Of a DNA stretch of 64,000 nucleotides, positions 55,612-64,000 are shown piece by piece. Numbering within the stretch: the stretch's first letter is position 1; each line of letters starts with the position of its first letter. The DNA is taken from positions 124,001 to 188,000 of the forward strand of contig NZ_JACHDZ010000002.1 in NCBI RefSeq assembly GCF_014201375.1, read 5' to 3'. The notes under the pieces are model-generated. The model did not search any database. It was given only the letters and a program-made list of their open reading frames with translations, and had not been told where the DNA came from. Source of the stretch: Tunturiibacter empetritectus. GTDB lineage: Bacteria; Acidobacteriota; Terriglobia; Terriglobales; Acidobacteriaceae. The position numbers and the translations under genes were made by a program.

Positions 55612-56691
55612 ATGGTGAAACGACATCTTCTATTTCTCTGGTTACTTTTATTCCCTCTCTATGGCGACGGTTCTGGCGCTGCCCAGAATGATACCTCGCG
55701 CATTCGCGTAAGCGTCGTTCTTGTGCAGCTGAATGTTGCCGTGACTGACGGAAAGGGGAACTATGTTAGCGGTCTCAGTCCAGAAGACTTCTCTATAACC
55801 GAAGATAAAATTTCTGAAAAAACTGCCACCTTCGAGGAGGGGAACGAACCACCTCGGAGACTGATTGACGTTTCTCCGGCTGGCGGTCACCCTTCCCAGG
55901 ACACTGGCAAAGGTGCGGTAACGATAGTCCAGAAATCCACTACCGGAGATCAAGGGAAGACTCCAGACTTGTGGTCGGCGGGGGCTAACGTTTTTATTCT
56001 CTTTGACACCAGCAACTACATGTACCGGGGATTTGTATTCGCTCAGGATTCCATCGCAGATTTCATTCGATCTCTCGAGGGCGTTAGCAAGGTGGCCCTT
56101 TATTCCTATAGTCGAGATCTTTCCCGCGTATCTACACTTACGTCCGATCGGTCGCAAGTCTTGCGTGGCGTTCGCAACACGGTTGCTGGTGATGACGCTG
56201 CACTCTATAACTCCCTCTTGCTGACGGTAAAGGATGCCGCTCGTTTGACCGGAAAAAAAGCTATCGTTGTCTTTTCTAATGGTCCAGACAATGCGAGCCT
56301 GGTGCCGCCCGAGGACGTAGCGGAATTGGCTCAATCCACCGGCACAATTATTTACATGATCAGCACTCAGCAAGCCGAAGATGAACCAGTTTCTACCGCT
56401 GTCTTTGAGCGAATGAGCAAGGTCACAGGTGGTAAAGCTTATTTCTCGAAGAGTTGGAGAGACGAGAAACAGGCGTTTGCCTCCATCCGGGATGACCTGG
56501 CTCATCTCTACACTCTCAGCTACTATCCCCAACCCAATCCAAATCGGGGCTGGCGCACGATAACGGTAAAGCTCGTTGGCAAAAACCTGCAAAAGTATCA
56601 CATCCGGACTCGGGATGGGTATCGCTTCCTTCAGCAGACACCGTCTACTGACAATCTACCGTTGCCTGGGCTGGACCCTGTTTCGCAGTGA
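55612..56691 (+). CDS. Secreted VWFA-related protein, partner of the upstream unknown gene
   Basis: 359 residues. Signal peptide (LLFLWLLLFPLYGDGSGAA), beta domain (LVQLNVAVTDGKGNYVSGLS, PEDFSITEDKISEKTATFEE), then a von Willebrand A domain with DTSNYMYRGFVFAQDSIADF. The MIDAS reads DTSNY instead of the usual DxSxS, so metal binding may be altered. ATG 55612 follows AGGA by five bases. Same family as the protein at 21295-22563, but shorter and without the Pro/Ala/Thr linker. Confidence 0.8.
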   Translation: MVKRHLLFLWLLLFPLYGDGSGAAQNDTSRIRVSVVLVQLNVAVTDGKGNYVSGLSPEDFSITEDKISEKTATFEEGNEPPRRLIDVSPAGGHPSQDTGKGAVTIVQKSTTGDQGKTPDLWSAGANVFILFDTSNYMYRGFVFAQDSIADFIRSLEGVSKVALYSYSRDLSRVSTLTSDRSQVLRGVRNTVAGDDAALYNSLLLTVKDAARLTGKKAIVVFSNGPDNASLVPPEDVAELAQSTGTIIYMISTQQAEDEPVSTAVFERMSKVTGGKAYFSKSWRDEKQAFASIRDDLAHLYTLSYYPQPNPNRGWRTITVKLVGKNLQKYHIRTRDGYRFLQQTPSTDNLPLPGLDPVSQ

Positions 56692-56872
56692 TCCAGTCGG
56701 AGAACACGGATCGTCCTGCACGCGGTTATGGAAAAGCTCGCCATCTTGTGGGCAAATGCGTGAGTCCAGTGAAATTTCTACTAAACACAGCGTTGTGTAC
56801 ATCTGGCCTTTCCAAGGCGGCGTAATCCGTTTGTAGGATCGAACTACACAGCGCGAGGGGTAGATTGGCCTG

Positions 56873-59800
56873 ATGAGCGATCGAGTAATTCGTGTGGCGC
56901 TGCTGACCGCAACGGTGGCCTTTGCTTCGGCCTGGGGTTGGAGTCAGGTTGGCGTAGCGGCGGAGACGACGGCGGCCAAACGGCCGATAAAATTCGAGGA
57001 CTTGGCGCGGATGAAGCAGGTGAGCGATCCTCAGATTTCTTCATCGGGCAAGTGGGTGGTGTTCTCGGTGGCAGAGACAGATCTTGACAGAAATGTGATC
57101 GTCAACCATCTCTGGGTGGTGCCGCTGGAAGCCGCGACTGCAGCTACGGCGTCTGAATCGCATGAGCGGCAGATCACGTTTACCAAGGATGGAGAATCCG
57201 GAGGCAGGTTATCGCCGGATGGGAAGACGCTGCTGTTCGTGGCGAACGACGAGCAGACGGGTCATTCGCAGATCTTTGTCGCACCCTGGGACGATAGGGC
57301 AGGCAAGCCCGGCACGCCGAAGCGCCTGACGAATGTGATCACAGGGGCCGATGGGGCCATATGGTCCCCGGACTCGCAACGGATACTGTTTACGTCGCAG
57401 GTATATCCGGAATGTAGTGATGAAGCGGCGTGGGCAACCGAAGAGGCATGCGATAAAGCCAGGGATGAGGCTACTGGAGTGAGCCCCACGAAGGCGCAGG
57501 CTTTAGACCATTTGCAGTACCTGCGCCAGGATCACGAGGTTGGGCCGAAACGCAGCCACATGTTAGTGGTGTTTGCCGCGAATGCCGCCGCGATACGCGA
57601 CCTGACGCCGCACCGAAGCATCGGGAACGCGGACGTTGCTGCGTTTTCGTCGGATGGACGAATCGGCTATGCGTGGGCTCCTGATTCGATGGAGGTTGTT
57701 TTTGTCACCAGCTCGAACAGGTTCTCTGCTGCGACCACAAACAACGAGGTCTTTATATTGAGACTGAATAACGCGGGGTCGCGGCCGGAGAAGGTTTCGA
57801 GACCGGCAGAAAATGATGATGCGCCAGCCTACTCACCCGATGGTAAATGGCTGGCGTTTCGTTCGCAGGCGCGTGCGGAATACAGCAGCGCCCAGTTTCG
57901 ATTGATGCTCCTCGATCGCCAGATGGGGACAACTAGCGTTGTTCTGCCGCACTTCGATCGCTCGATCAATGAATTTACTTGGGCATCCGATTCGGCATCG
58001 ATCTTCTTTGCAATCCATGATCGTGGAGAGGGACAAATTTATTCCGCCGCGGTGGCAGACGAAAACACGATCCACTACGTCGCCGTACCGACCGGCCATC
58101 TGACTCTGCTGGTGTCGGAGGCGAAATCCAACTTCAGCGAATTGCAGATCTCAAATGATGGAACGTGGCTCGTTTCGAGTGCAATGAATGTCGAGCGGCC
58201 GTCTGAGATATTTCGTACCAGCCTCAGAATCCTCGCCGACGAAGACCCTGAGGTAAAAAAGAGGACAATAGGTCTAAAGCTAGCGATGGCGGCGGACAAG
58301 ACGGCTCCACCGATAGATAGTGCTGTCCCTGTTGTGCCCGAAGCTTTGACTCATTTGAACAATAAATTGCTGGACAGAATTGCACTCGAGAAGATGGAGT
58401 CGTTCTGGTTTACGGGAGCAGACGGCGCGAAAGTGCAGGGATTTGTGATTCGCCCCCCGGGGTTCGACTCCGCACGGAGGTACCCGGTAAAGTTTTTGAT
58501 TCATGAGAATCCGTATCGGTCGTGGGGTGATAACTGGGATTACCGGTGGAACCCGGAACTAATGGCGGCGAGTGGTTACGTTGTTGTGATGGTGAATCCT
58601 CGCGGATCCGTCGGATACGGCCACGCATTTATCGACGGGATGAACGGGGATTGGGGCGGGAAGGCGTACGTCGACCTGATGAAAGGGATGGACTACGCGG
58701 AGCAGCACTATGGCTTCATTGACAAGACGCGGGAGTGCGCTCTTGGCGCAGGCTTCGGCGGGTTCATGGCGGATTGGATCCTAACGCACACAAACAGATT
58801 TGCATGTATCGTGACGCAGGATGGGATATTCAATCCCGACGCCGAATACGGGACGTCGGCGGAGCCGCGGCTCAACGTGGAGAATTCTCCTGCGAAAGAC
58901 GCAAAGGACGTGAAGAGCGCACGGAATGAATCTTCGGCGCATGATCCTTCCCAAAAGTGGTCACCGATGTTGTCGATCCGAAACGCGAAGACGCCAACGC
59001 TGATAGTTCATTCTGGCAACCGCTTGGATGTGTCAGAGTCGACCCAGTTGTTTAAGGCACTCCAGCAGTTGAACGTGCAGAGCAGCATACTGTCTCTACC
59101 TGAGACGGGGCATTGGCTAAATCGGCCTCAAGACTCAAGGCTGTGGTACGAGTCAGTGGCAGACTGGTGCGATCGGTGGACGAGAACAAATAGATATGCA
59201 GCGGGCTCTTCCCAGCCTGCGTTGACGGCAACCGTCTCCGAGCCAAAGACGTTACAACTGAAACCCCAGCCCATCCGGGCCTTATCTCAGTCTGCAGCAT
59301 CGACTATGACGGGACCTGCGAAGCCCCAGCCGAAGTCCTCCTTATCAGTCGAGCCAGCGGAATTGAAGATTCAACTGGCACCTACGCCTATGCCAGCTGC
59401 ACCCGCGTGGGTGACAACCGCACCTCGGGATATGCATTCGAGTTCGCACGCCGTGCCTCCCCCGATTGCTCCCGCAGGTACGCCTGACGCGCTTGTGACA
59501 CCGAAGCCGCAACCTGATCTTCATGCAACAAATCCGGTCATTCCGAGGATCATGACAGCAGCCCCTCTAAAGTCGGAGACGGCTCCGGCTACAGTTGCGT
59601 CTGCGATCCACAACAGGTCGCAGGGATCGTTTGCGATTACGATCAACGCTCCTGCTGACGAGCTACGGGTTGGAGAAGATGCACGCGTGTTGATTACTTT
59701 GACGAATGTCTCAGATCATCCAATCCCGTTTTCTCATCGAGTGGGAACAGACAATCCAGAGTTCTCGTTTATTTTCCTGGTGCGGAATTCGGCGGGCCGC

Positions 59801-60031
59801 CTGATGGGAGAGAATATCGCTGGTGGTCTACGTACTTCAGACCCTCTCAAAGTGGACCAGGTACCGTCAGGCGGAACGTTGACACAGACCGCTCATTTGT
59901 CGAGGTTGGTAAACTTGAGCCAACCAGGTCGGTACACGGTGCGAGTGTATCGCAGAGACGTCGACACTAATCAGGTGGTGCAGTCGAACGAGGTCATGTT
60001 GAACATTGGTACGTCAATGCATAGCCGGTGA
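56873..60031 (+). CDS. S9-family (dipeptidyl-peptidase-like) protein lacking the catalytic Ser and Asp; C-terminal extension
   Basis: 1052 residues. Signal peptide, a WD40-like beta-propeller (about 40-430: PQISSSGKWVVFSVAETDLD, SPDGKTLLFVAN, WSPDSQRILFTSQ), and an alpha/beta-hydrolase domain (about 490-780: VKFLIHENPYRSWGDNWDYR, YVVVMVNPRGSVGYGHAFID). At the nucleophile elbow the family's S-Y-G-G becomes LGAGFGGFM, with Gly627 where Ser is expected (codon GGC). The Asp-loop region reads IVHSGNRLDVSES: two residues, including the usual catalytic Asp, are missing, while His747 (ETGHW) remains. After ~780 comes a Pro/Ala/Gln-rich linker and an Ig-like domain ending NEVMLNIGTS. Probably a non-peptidase binding protein. 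Confidence 0.78.
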   Translation: MSDRVIRVALLTATVAFASAWGWSQVGVAAETTAAKRPIKFEDLARMKQVSDPQISSSGKWVVFSVAETDLDRNVIVNHLWVVPLEAATAATASESHERQITFTKDGESGGRLSPDGKTLLFVANDEQTGHSQIFVAPWDDRAGKPGTPKRLTNVITGADGAIWSPDSQRILFTSQVYPECSDEAAWATEEACDKARDEATGVSPTKAQALDHLQYLRQDHEVGPKRSHMLVVFAANAAAIRDLTPHRSIGNADVAAFSSDGRIGYAWAPDSMEVVFVTSSNRFSAATTNNEVFILRLNNAGSRPEKVSRPAENDDAPAYSPDGKWLAFRSQARAEYSSAQFRLMLLDRQMGTTSVVLPHFDRSINEFTWASDSASIFFAIHDRGEGQIYSAAVADENTIHYVAVPTGHLTLLVSEAKSNFSELQISNDGTWLVSSAMNVERPSEIFRTSLRILADEDPEVKKRTIGLKLAMAADKTAPPIDSAVPVVPEALTHLNNKLLDRIALEKMESFWFTGADGAKVQGFVIRPPGFDSARRYPVKFLIHENPYRSWGDNWDYRWNPELMAASGYVVVMVNPRGSVGYGHAFIDGMNGDWGGKAYVDLMKGMDYAEQHYGFIDKTRECALGAGFGGFMADWILTHTNRFACIVTQDGIFNPDAEYGTSAEPRLNVENSPAKDAKDVKSARNESSAHDPSQKWSPMLSIRNAKTPTLIVHSGNRLDVSESTQLFKALQQLNVQSSILSLPETGHWLNRPQDSRLWYESVADWCDRWTRTNRYAAGSSQPALTATVSEPKTLQLKPQPIRALSQSAASTMTGPAKPQPKSSLSVEPAELKIQLAPTPMPAAPAWVTTAPRDMHSSSHAVPPPIAPAGTPDALVTPKPQPDLHATNPVIPRIMTAAPLKSETAPATVASAIHNRSQGSFAITINAPADELRVGEDARVLITLTNVSDHPIPFSHRVGTDNPEFSFIFLVRNSAGRLMGENIAGGLRTSDPLKVDQVPSGGTLTQTAHLSRLVNLSQPGRYTVRVYRRDVDTNQVVQSNEVMLNIGTSMHSR

Positions 60032-60271
60032 TAAGTACTTCCTTCGTAGCGACGATTACAAATAACGCAAATTGACGGGGTTTCTGCCGTTCGCCGAAAG
60101 TTTTTGCACCGGATACTTCTCGCGTCGCTCGCGAGGGGAGACGCCTTTCCCAAACGTGTTCCGGATCCACGTGTCCTGGCCTTTACTTTCCTCCGGCGGG
60201 TTGCTATCGTCACCCAAACCTTCATGCGCAAATTTTTTTGCGGGGAAGTTAGTATTCGAATGTAGGTGAAG

Positions 60272-61126
60272 ATGACAAATACCAATCAACGCCCTGTCGA
60301 ACCAAACATCGTAAGCGACTTCTCTGACAGACTGAGCTACTCGGGCTACCTATCCCTTGACGGCCTGCTGTCGCAACAGCGCCCGCTATCACAACCGCCG
60401 CATCATGATGAGATGTTGTTTATCGTTCAGCACCAGGTTTCAGAGCTATGGATTAAGCTGGTGATTCACGAGCTTACTGCTGCGATCGACCACATACGCC
60501 ATGACCAACTTCCACCCACCCTCAAAACTCTGTCGCGCGTGAAGCTCATTCAGATGCAGCTCTTCGAGCAGTGGTCCGTGCTCGAAACTCTCACGCCATC
60601 TGAGTATATGGAGTTTAGATCCGTCCTTGGAAGTGCTTCGGGCTTTCAATCATTTCAATATCGCAAACTTGAATTTCTACTGGGCAATAAGAACGTCGAT
60701 AATATCAAAGTCTTCGCGCACGACAAGACGATCCACGACGACCTCAAGCGCACCCTTGAATCTCCCAGCTTGTATGACGAATTCTTACGGTATCTTGCTC
60801 GTCATGGCTATAGCATTCCCGACGAATGCCGCGCCCGCGACTGGTCTAAGCCCCACAGCAGGAATGAGGCTCTCGTAGAAGTCTTCCGCGAAATATATCG
60901 CAACCCAAAACAACACTGGGCGGCGTATGAGATGTGCGAGAAGCTGGTAGACGTAGAGGAATACTTTCAACTCTGGCGCTTCCGTCATCTCAAAACCGTC
61001 GAACGCATCATCGGCTTTCGGCACGGCACTGGCGGTTCCTCGGGCGTAGGCTTTCTACGCCAGGCGTTGGAGCTAACTTTCTTTCCTGAACTTCTGGCTT
61101 CGCGGACCGAGGCACCACGGGAATGA
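60272..61126 (+). CDS. kynA: Tryptophan 2,3-dioxygenase
   Basis: 284 residues. Heme enzyme opening the indole ring of L-tryptophan to N-formylkynurenine. The substrate and heme segments [37 protein letters not shown] and [16 protein letters not shown] are all present and in order. ATG 60272 is preferred over GTG 60266 because AGG lies five bases before it. Coupled to kynU by an ATGA overlap. Confidence 0.95.
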   Translation: MTNTNQRPVEPNIVSDFSDRLSYSGYLSLDGLLSQQRPLSQPPHHDEMLFIVQHQVSELWIKLVIHELTAAIDHIRHDQLPPTLKTLSRVKLIQMQLFEQWSVLETLTPSEYMEFRSVLGSASGFQSFQYRKLEFLLGNKNVDNIKVFAHDKTIHDDLKRTLESPSLYDEFLRYLARHGYSIPDECRARDWSKPHSRNEALVEVFREIYRNPKQHWAAYEMCEKLVDVEEYFQLWRFRHLKTVERIIGFRHGTGGSSGVGFLRQALELTFFPELLASRTEAPRE

Positions 61127-62325
61127 GTCTTACAGATGCTCTCGCAGCCATAGGCCCAGGTGCGCTCACAGAAGATGCTCTGCGCCTTCATGTCTTTCCG
61201 CTCTTCTCCAACACACTCGCAGCACCCGGTATTTATCTGGCGAATCATTCGTTGGGCCGTCCACTCAATCAAACAGAGGAGGATCTTCGCGAAGGCTTTC
61301 ACCTCTGGCAAACTAAGCTTGGAGAGGCGTGGGACCCTTGGCTCGAAGAAGAGCATGCACATCGCGCGCGACTCGCTCAACTCATTGGCGCTTCCAGGCC
61401 CGACTGTATAGTCCCAAAAACTTCAGCAGGACAAGGACTGCGAACAGTTCTCAACGCGCTTCCCGGTATTCCCCGCGTCGTCTCTACGACAGGAGAGTTC
61501 GATTCAATTGATGTAATTCTCAAGCATTATGCAGCCTTAGGAAGAATCAACCTTGAGTTCGTCTCTTGTGAAGCGCCTGATGGTGCCATGGATCTTTCGC
61601 AACTGATCCAGAAAGTCCACCATGGGGCGGATCTCGTCGTCATCTCTCAGGTTATGTTTATGACCGGGCAAGTCGTTCCGAATCTTGATCTTCTCGCCGA
61701 CCAATGTCATGCGGCGGGCGCTCGCCTCCTTGTGGACGCTTACCACGCCGTCGGGGTATTCCCAGTCGCTGTCACCGACATGAAGGCCGACTTCATGATC
61801 GGGGGCAGTTACAAATATCTACGCGGCGGCCCTGGGGCGGCGTTTCTCTATCTATCTCCGGACGCTCTCTCAAGCGGTCTAAGGCCGATCGACATCGGCT
61901 GGTTCGCCAAAGACGAACCGTTTCTCTATGATCGACCCGATCCACCGCGCTTTGCACACGGCGGAGATGCGTTCCTTGAATCAACCCCACCGATTCTGAC
62001 CTACTATCAGGCAAGGGCTGGTCAACAACTCGCTCTTCAGATGGGAGTGGCCCGAATCCGGGAATATTGCATCGACCGCCTCAGTCATCTCAAACGATAT
62101 CTTGCCGATGTCGGAATTACCGCGGAAGGCGCGGACGACCTGCACGGTGGATTCCTCACGATAGAAAGCCCTGCAGCGGTGTCGCTGGCAGAAACACTCG
62201 AGCGCACCGGCATTACGGCAGATGCACGCGGTAATCGGTTGAGGCTCTCACCCGACTACCTCACGCCAGACAGCGCGTTACGCAAAGTGGCAACCACCCT
62301 GTCATCCATCTGCGCAGCAGTCTAA
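61123..62325 (+). CDS. kynU: Kynureninase
   Basis: 400 residues. PLP-dependent fold-type I enzyme: substrate and phosphate segments in [60 protein letters not shown], and the PLP Lys in [15 protein letters not shown]. Cleaves kynurenine to anthranilate and alanine. With kynA it forms a short operon; the formamidase (kynB) that links the two steps is not in this window. Confidence 0.93.
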   Translation: MSLTDALAAIGPGALTEDALRLHVFPLFSNTLAAPGIYLANHSLGRPLNQTEEDLREGFHLWQTKLGEAWDPWLEEEHAHRARLAQLIGASRPDCIVPKTSAGQGLRTVLNALPGIPRVVSTTGEFDSIDVILKHYAALGRINLEFVSCEAPDGAMDLSQLIQKVHHGADLVVISQVMFMTGQVVPNLDLLADQCHAAGARLLVDAYHAVGVFPVAVTDMKADFMIGGSYKYLRGGPGAAFLYLSPDALSSGLRPIDIGWFAKDEPFLYDRPDPPRFAHGGDAFLESTPPILTYYQARAGQQLALQMGVARIREYCIDRLSHLKRYLADVGITAEGADDLHGGFLTIESPAAVSLAETLERTGITADARGNRLRLSPDYLTPDSALRKVATTLSSICAAV

Positions 62326-62378
62326 GCAAACAATTCAAAAGGCTGTGTTCGGCTCTGAATCGATGCTCTCGCTTAAGC

Positions 62379-63035
62379 TTAATTGACGTGAAAGGAGTAT
62401 CGAGCAACTGTCGTGAAGGAATCTTTTTCTTCTGACCTGCCCAGAATCTGTAGGCTATATTCTCCCCTGATCAGGATCCAGGGAGAAATCAGGAACGGTA
62501 CAGTGTTTTGCGCGATTTTATCCGGCACCTCATCTGCGAATACTTCGACCCCGGCTGCATTTGAAATTACAAAGCGGATGCGGTAACGCTCGTCGTGAGG
62601 TGGAATATCAACCAGCAGAAGATAAGGCTTTCCCGCAACGGGCGAGATGGCTGTCTGCGCCCCACCCCGGGATTCGGCATTAGTTATCGGAAAGACTTCG
62701 ACCGCCTGAGGAGCAGCAGCTGTCTTGAGTCGTGGAATGACGACCAGATTTTGATAGAGCATGAAAGAGAGGCAAGCGACGGAGGCCGCAATTGCATACC
62801 TCGCAGAGCGCCATCGTGAGAGGGGGGATTTCTTAACGGACGCTTGGCCGACGATCTTATCTTCCTTTATTACCGTTCTCGTAACATCAAGAAACAAGGA
62901 AGTCATCTTCAGATCTTCGGCACATTCTGTGCATGAGAAAAAGTGTGCAGCAAAGTCTTCCTGCGACGCAGCAGGCATGTCACCCAGCAGATATCTTTCT
63001 ACCGCTTGGCTTTTGACTGAGCCTTCGTGGTCCAT
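62379..63035 (-). CDS. Single-pass membrane protein with zinc-finger-like anti-sigma domain
   Basis: 218 residues. N-terminal ZAS-like helix pair (VERYLLGDMPAASQEDFAAH) with HFFSCTECAED, the His-x3-Cys-x2-Cys zinc site of anti-sigma factors, then a membrane helix (ARYAIAASVACLSFMLYQNL) and a ~115-residue extracytoplasmic beta domain (YLLLVDIPPHDERYRIRFVI). Layout of a membrane-bound sensor or anti-sigma protein, but no sigma-factor gene is adjacent on this side. Start at ATG 63035 with GGGAG five bases upstream. It is followed upstream by a CHAT-domain gene on the same strand. Confidence 0.72.
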   Translation of the reverse strand: MDHEGSVKSQAVERYLLGDMPAASQEDFAAHFFSCTECAEDLKMTSLFLDVTRTVIKEDKIVGQASVKKSPLSRWRSARYAIAASVACLSFMLYQNLVVIPRLKTAAAPQAVEVFPITNAESRGGAQTAISPVAGKPYLLLVDIPPHDERYRIRFVISNAAGVEVFADEVPDKIAQNTVPFLISPWILIRGEYSLQILGRSEEKDSFTTVARYSFHVN

Positions 63036-63084
63036 TCTGACTCCCGCCTTCATATTAGATGGTGACACGCAGAATCTAAACGTT

Positions 63085-64000
63085 TCAGTGATTGAAGGTT
63101 ATCTTTTGTGTTGAAGGGTACTTATAGGATGATCCGGCACCCTCGTATAGGACGAAAGGGGCCCAAAAGAAAGGCCGGCTATAAGCGCTTTGGGAGTGCA
63201 ATAGCGATAGTTTTGCAGAGCGAAGAGCCAGTTCTGGCTCCTCCCCTCGGGCGATAGCGGCATAGAAAACATCCATCAGCTTAGGAGTCGAAGCGTCGTT
63301 GACTTCCCATAAGGAGGCGACAACATTATGCGCGCCAGCGCGCAGGAACGCCCACGAGAGTCCGACCAACCCTTCCGAGGAGTAGATTCTTTTGCCGGCG
63401 CTATCACAAGCAGAAATCGTTACCAGCTTGGCATACAACCTCGTACTGGCAATATCGCGGGCGAGCAGGTTCGGAGAATTGGCCTGCCCTGAAAGTAAAA
63501 TGGCTGAGTTGAGAGGGGTTACCCGGTCTGCTTTGCCATGAGCGACAAAGTGTATGAGATCGTATTGCTCTGGCTTTGCCCTAAAGTAAGCCTCAGGAGT
63601 GGCTTTTCCGCCAGAGACAATGGTCTCCTGCTCAGGTGCAAAGTGACTTTTGATCAGCATGATCTCTTCCTCTGCATGAGGAAGAGGCGGATAGTACGCA
63701 AGTGGCAAAGGGTCCCCGATCAAAAGCAATTTCCTTTGTTTCTGCCTTATTACCTCTCTCTCTTGATGACCCCCGTAAGCCAGTAACGCAGCAGAACTTG
63801 CAGTTGTAACCGACACGTCTTCAATCCAGTAGTGCGGAACTTTCGATGTCGTTATGAGAGTCTCGAAGTTCACGCCACATAGCTCTTCGTCCGGAACGAT
63901 GACGACTCTTGACTGCGGCGCAATCAGGGATTCAACCGGAGCGATCAGGATCTGGTACAACTCCTTGCCTTCTTCATCACCTTTATCCAGCGAGCTGAAC
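63085..64000 (-). CDS. CHAT-domain protein, 5' end beyond the window
   Basis: The C-terminal ~305 residues are visible; the reading frame stays open to the window edge at 64000. Caspase-like CHAT fold: SRVVIVPDEELCGVNFETLI, YDLIHFVAHGKADRV (catalytic His), KLVTISACDSAGKRIYSSEG (catalytic Cys), GLSWAFLRAGAHNVVASLWE and DVFYAAIARGEEPELALRSA. CHAT proteins are cysteine peptidases of the caspase clan, usually with N-terminal TPR repeats that must lie outside this window. Next gene on the strand is the anti-sigma-like protein (50 bp). Confidence 0.88.
   Translation of the reverse strand, partial: FSSLDKGDEEGKELYQILIAPVESLIAPQSRVVIVPDEELCGVNFETLITTSKVPHYWIEDVSVTTASSAALLAYGGHQEREVIRQKQRKLLLIGDPLPLAYYPPLPHAEEEIMLIKSHFAPEQETIVSGGKATPEAYFRAKPEQYDLIHFVAHGKADRVTPLNSAILLSGQANSPNLLARDIASTRLYAKLVTISACDSAGKRIYSSEGLVGLSWAFLRAGAHNVVASLWEVNDASTPKLMDVFYAAIARGEEPELALRSAKLSLLHSQSAYSRPFFWAPFVLYEGAGSSYKYPSTQKITFNH

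Noticed and set aside
60032-60271. Possible tryptophan leader peptide ahead of kynA
   Set aside because: No short frame with Trp codons near a plausible promoter.

Overview
The window looks like a chromosomal segment of an acidobacterium, most likely class Terriglobia (Granulicella/Edaphobacter/Terriglobus-like). This rests on family content: an Oar-type TonB-dependent receptor with an N-terminal carboxypeptidase-regulatory-like domain, two 'VWFA-related' secreted proteins, a PEP-CTERM protein, a DUF4239 protein, a HAD-UbiA fusion, and several dispersed intergenic repeat families of the kind seen in that class. No rRNA, tRNA, CRISPR array, insertion sequence or prophage was found.

Layout. 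0.1-4.6 kb: RND efflux pump (adaptor and permease) on the minus strand with a candidate operator. 4.8-8.2 kb: HAD-UbiA prenyltransferase, a hicAB module with a frameshifted toxin gene, and pheS. 8.4-13.9 kb: an outer-membrane barrel gene and a minus-strand set (DUF4239, holin-like, esterase, SnoaL-like, PEP-CTERM) that separates pheS from pheT. 14.1-21.3 kb: pheT (invaded in frame by dispersed repeats), a ZapB-like coiled coil, zapA, a TlpA-type thioredoxin, a 6S RNA candidate, a divergent Lgt-like membrane protein and rluD. 21.3-28 kb: a VWFA protein, a secreted unknown, a three-domain acyl-activating/acyltransferase protein, and a DUF900 hydrolase with a 33-residue polyglutamine run. 28-30.6 kb: arsenic island (arsR divergent from arsM-arsC-aqpS). 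31-38 kb: adenosine deaminase, amino-acid permease, a small basic protein, UvrD/PcrA helicase, a small secreted protein and a LOG-family hydrolase. 38-41 kb: a DUF3050 pseudogene, DUF971 protein, TSUP permease and orphan ABC ATPase. 41-49 kb: a sulfate-assimilation operon (cysD-cysN-cysH-TSUP) divergent from a TonB-dependent receptor. 49-60 kb: GH3 glycosidase, a 1054-residue secreted unknown with a VWFA protein, and an S9-family protein that has lost its catalytic serine. 60-64 kb: kynA-kynU (tryptophan to anthranilate), a small anti-sigma-like membrane protein, and a CHAT-domain protein running off the window.

The most interesting signal is the divergent control region between cysD and the TonB receptor (45.2-45.8 kb). 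Each operon is preceded by its own very short cysteine-rich reading frame placed almost at the predicted transcription start: 23 codons with five Cys on the minus strand, and 26 codons with three Cys on the plus strand. Each is followed by a hairpin at or next to the downstream ribosome-binding site. This predicts that ribosomes sense cysteine supply and set both sulfate assimilation and an outer-membrane importer, which would make that importer's substrate a sulfur compound. Three copies of AGTCTTG lie between the two promoters as possible transcription-factor sites.

By eye, genes left of about 26 kb use C-ending codons very strongly, while those from about 28 kb on are more mixed and have more disrupted or accessory content (ars island, pseudogene, pseudo-enzyme).
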